From NCBI RefSeq assembly GCF_004402215.1, contig NZ_SOEZ01000036.1:1-64000 (forward strand): 64,000 nucleotides of DNA. Reading direction: 5' to 3'. The stretch is from Cryobacterium tagatosivorans (GTDB lineage: Bacteria > Actinomycetota > Actinomycetes > Actinomycetales > Microbacteriaceae). How positions within the stretch are numbered: the first letter of the stretch is position 1; the number at the start of each line of letters is the position of its first letter. The notes under the pieces were generated by a model that was given only the letters and a program-made list of their open reading frames with translations, did not search any database and was not told where the DNA came from. Position numbers and translations under genes: made by a program. This document shows positions 63,002 through 64,000 of this stretch, piece after piece.

Positions 63002-64000
63002 TTACCGTTTGGCGGTCGAGTCCGGACCGGCTGCGCCTTCCCGCGCCGCGCGGTCGACGGCGGCGCGGAGCCGGCGGGAGGTCCCCAGCTTCTGGTGCCA
63101 GGCGGCGTCCTTGTGGGCGCGGCTCGCTTCCCGCAGCTCGGTGAGCACGCCCACCCGGACGGCCTCCGCCTCGCGTCGGGCGCGTTCGACCTCGGCGTCG
63201 GCGGCGGCCGCGGTGCCGAGCCGGCGCGGGTCGATCCCCGCGTCTTCCATGCCGACGGCGATCCAGGCGGCCGCAAGCAGCGTGACGGTGCTCATCAGGT
63301 TGAACCAGATCAGCAGCCCGATGATCACCGCGAAGGTGGCCAACAGGGGGTTCCGCCCGGCGCCGCCGAGGAGGGCCCCGCCGAGCACCTTGAGCCCGCC
63401 GAGTGCCGCGGCGCCCAGCAGCGAGCCCGAGAGGAGGCGGCGGAGCGGGATGCGCACCCGGGAGAGCACCCGGAACAGCACGGCGAGCGTGGCCGTGTCG
63501 ATGACGAGCACGAGGAGCAGGCCGACCGTGCGCGCCGACGCGTTGAACCAGAACGAATCCTGCGACATCCCGGCCAGCCCGAAGATCGCGCCCAGCGCCC
63601 AGGTGCTCGCAAGCGAGACGAGGGCCGACACGACAAGGGCGAGCCCGAAGAGCAGGCCGAGGCCGAGTTCCCGCGCCTTGACCAGCACGAAGAAGGTCGT
63701 GTCGCGTTCCATCCCGAAGATGATTCGCACGGCCGTGGCGGTCGTCGACAGCCAGCCGAGCGCGGTCGCGAGCAGCCCGACCAGGGCGATGGCTCCCGTC
63801 CAGCTCAGCACGCCCGCTGTGGCGAGTTCCGACGGATCGATGATGCCGTCGCTGCCGATCAGCCCCGGGATCGACTGGTTGATCAGGTCGAACAGCTCCC
63901 TGGTCAGCGCGGGGTTGGAGTTCAGCCACAGCCCGGCGATGGAGAACCCGACCCAGATCGCGGCGAAGACGGCGAAGATCGACTGGTACGACATGCCGCC
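63002..64000 (-). CDS. YihY/virulence factor BrkB-family membrane protein, 5'-incomplete
   Basis: Integral membrane protein, 332 residues visible with about six helices followed by a charged cytoplasmic tail (265-330) rich in Arg and Glu. The GG-M-S-Y-Q-S segment at the window edge corresponds to the conserved GGMAYYS-like region after the first BrkB residues, so the true start is beyond 64000. Despite old annotations as ribonuclease BN or a virulence factor, the biochemical function of the family is unknown; transport is usually supposed. Confidence 0.85.
   Translation of the reverse strand, partial: GGMSYQSIFAVFAAIWVGFSIAGLWLNSNPALTRELFDLINQSIPGLIGSDGIIDPSELATAGVLSWTGAIALVGLLATALGWLSTTATAVRIIFGMERDTTFFVLVKARELGLGLLFGLALVVSALVSLASTWALGAIFGLAGMSQDSFWFNASARTVGLLLVLVIDTATLAVLFRVLSRVRIPLRRLLSGSLLGAAALGGLKVLGGALLGGAGRNPLLATFAVIIGLLIWFNLMSTVTLLAAAWIAVGMEDAGIDPRRLGTAAAADAEVERARREAEAVRVGVLTELREASRAHKDAAWHQKLGTSRRLRAAVDRAAREGAAGPDSTAKR

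Overview
The window is GC-rich, densely coded chromosomal DNA from an actinobacterium. Many starts are GTG, stops and starts often overlap by 4 bp, and several genes have a TANNNT box exactly 6 bp before the start codon, as expected for leaderless mRNAs. Gene content (RamB/ScfR beside GTP-type PEP carboxykinase, DUF222-HNH, DUF4397/class F sortase/ECF cassette) fits the Micrococcales, most likely Microbacteriaceae; that placement is an inference. I see no rRNA, tRNA, CRISPR, prophage or transposase.

Layout. 1-5.8 kb: end of a PBP4-type dacB, nicotinamidase, an alpha/beta hydrolase, then a DUF4397 surface protein, class F sortase, ECF sigma factor and anti-sigma factor. 5.9-13.1 kb (minus): a homoprotocatechuate meta-cleavage operon (MFS importer, FAH-RraA fusion, GntR regulator, DapA-like aldolase, hpaE, hpaD), divergent from a succinate-semialdehyde dehydrogenase that would take the end product. 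15-18 kb: TrmH-type methyltransferase, thiolase, SDR dehydrogenase. 18.1-22 kb: ferric-iron ABC importer behind a near-consensus DtxR box. 22-26.8 kb: small membrane proteins, an S9 peptidase, and a membrane-anchored hydrolase coupled to a 56-residue protein. 26.9-34.8 kb: a galactoside/raffinose-type locus (five-bladed glycosidase, ABC permeases and binding protein, GH36 alpha-galactosidase, ROK regulator). 34.8-42 kb: MDR oxidoreductase, DUF222-HNH protein, EamA exporter, RamB and pckG. 42.2-49.1 kb: two ABC export systems, an MHS-type MFS transporter, a small monooxygenase-like protein and a small membrane protein. 49.1-52.8 kb (minus): ribD-ribE-ribBA-ribH behind an FMN riboswitch. 53-58.4 kb: SorC-type regulator divergent from glpD-glpF-glpK. 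58.7-64 kb: AbiEi/DUF559 protein, HAD phosphatase, GNAT acetyltransferase, trpS, xth and a truncated BrkB-family protein.

The least explained feature is a set of intergenic inverted repeats. Family A (three copies, about 65-73 bp) is a near-perfect hairpin. Family B (four copies, each about 96-98 bp) has conserved ends, a variable middle and usually an inner hairpin; two copies bracket the AbiEi/DUF559 gene. Three further single-copy long palindromes lie in the same kind of position, mostly at gene 3' ends. Several regulator-operator pairings can also be proposed from the DNA: SorC with TGCAC-N4-GTGCA sites before glpD and glpF, an unassigned TACTTGCNNCAT word in the sugar locus, and an ACAGAT-N8-ATCTGT site before the aromatic operon.
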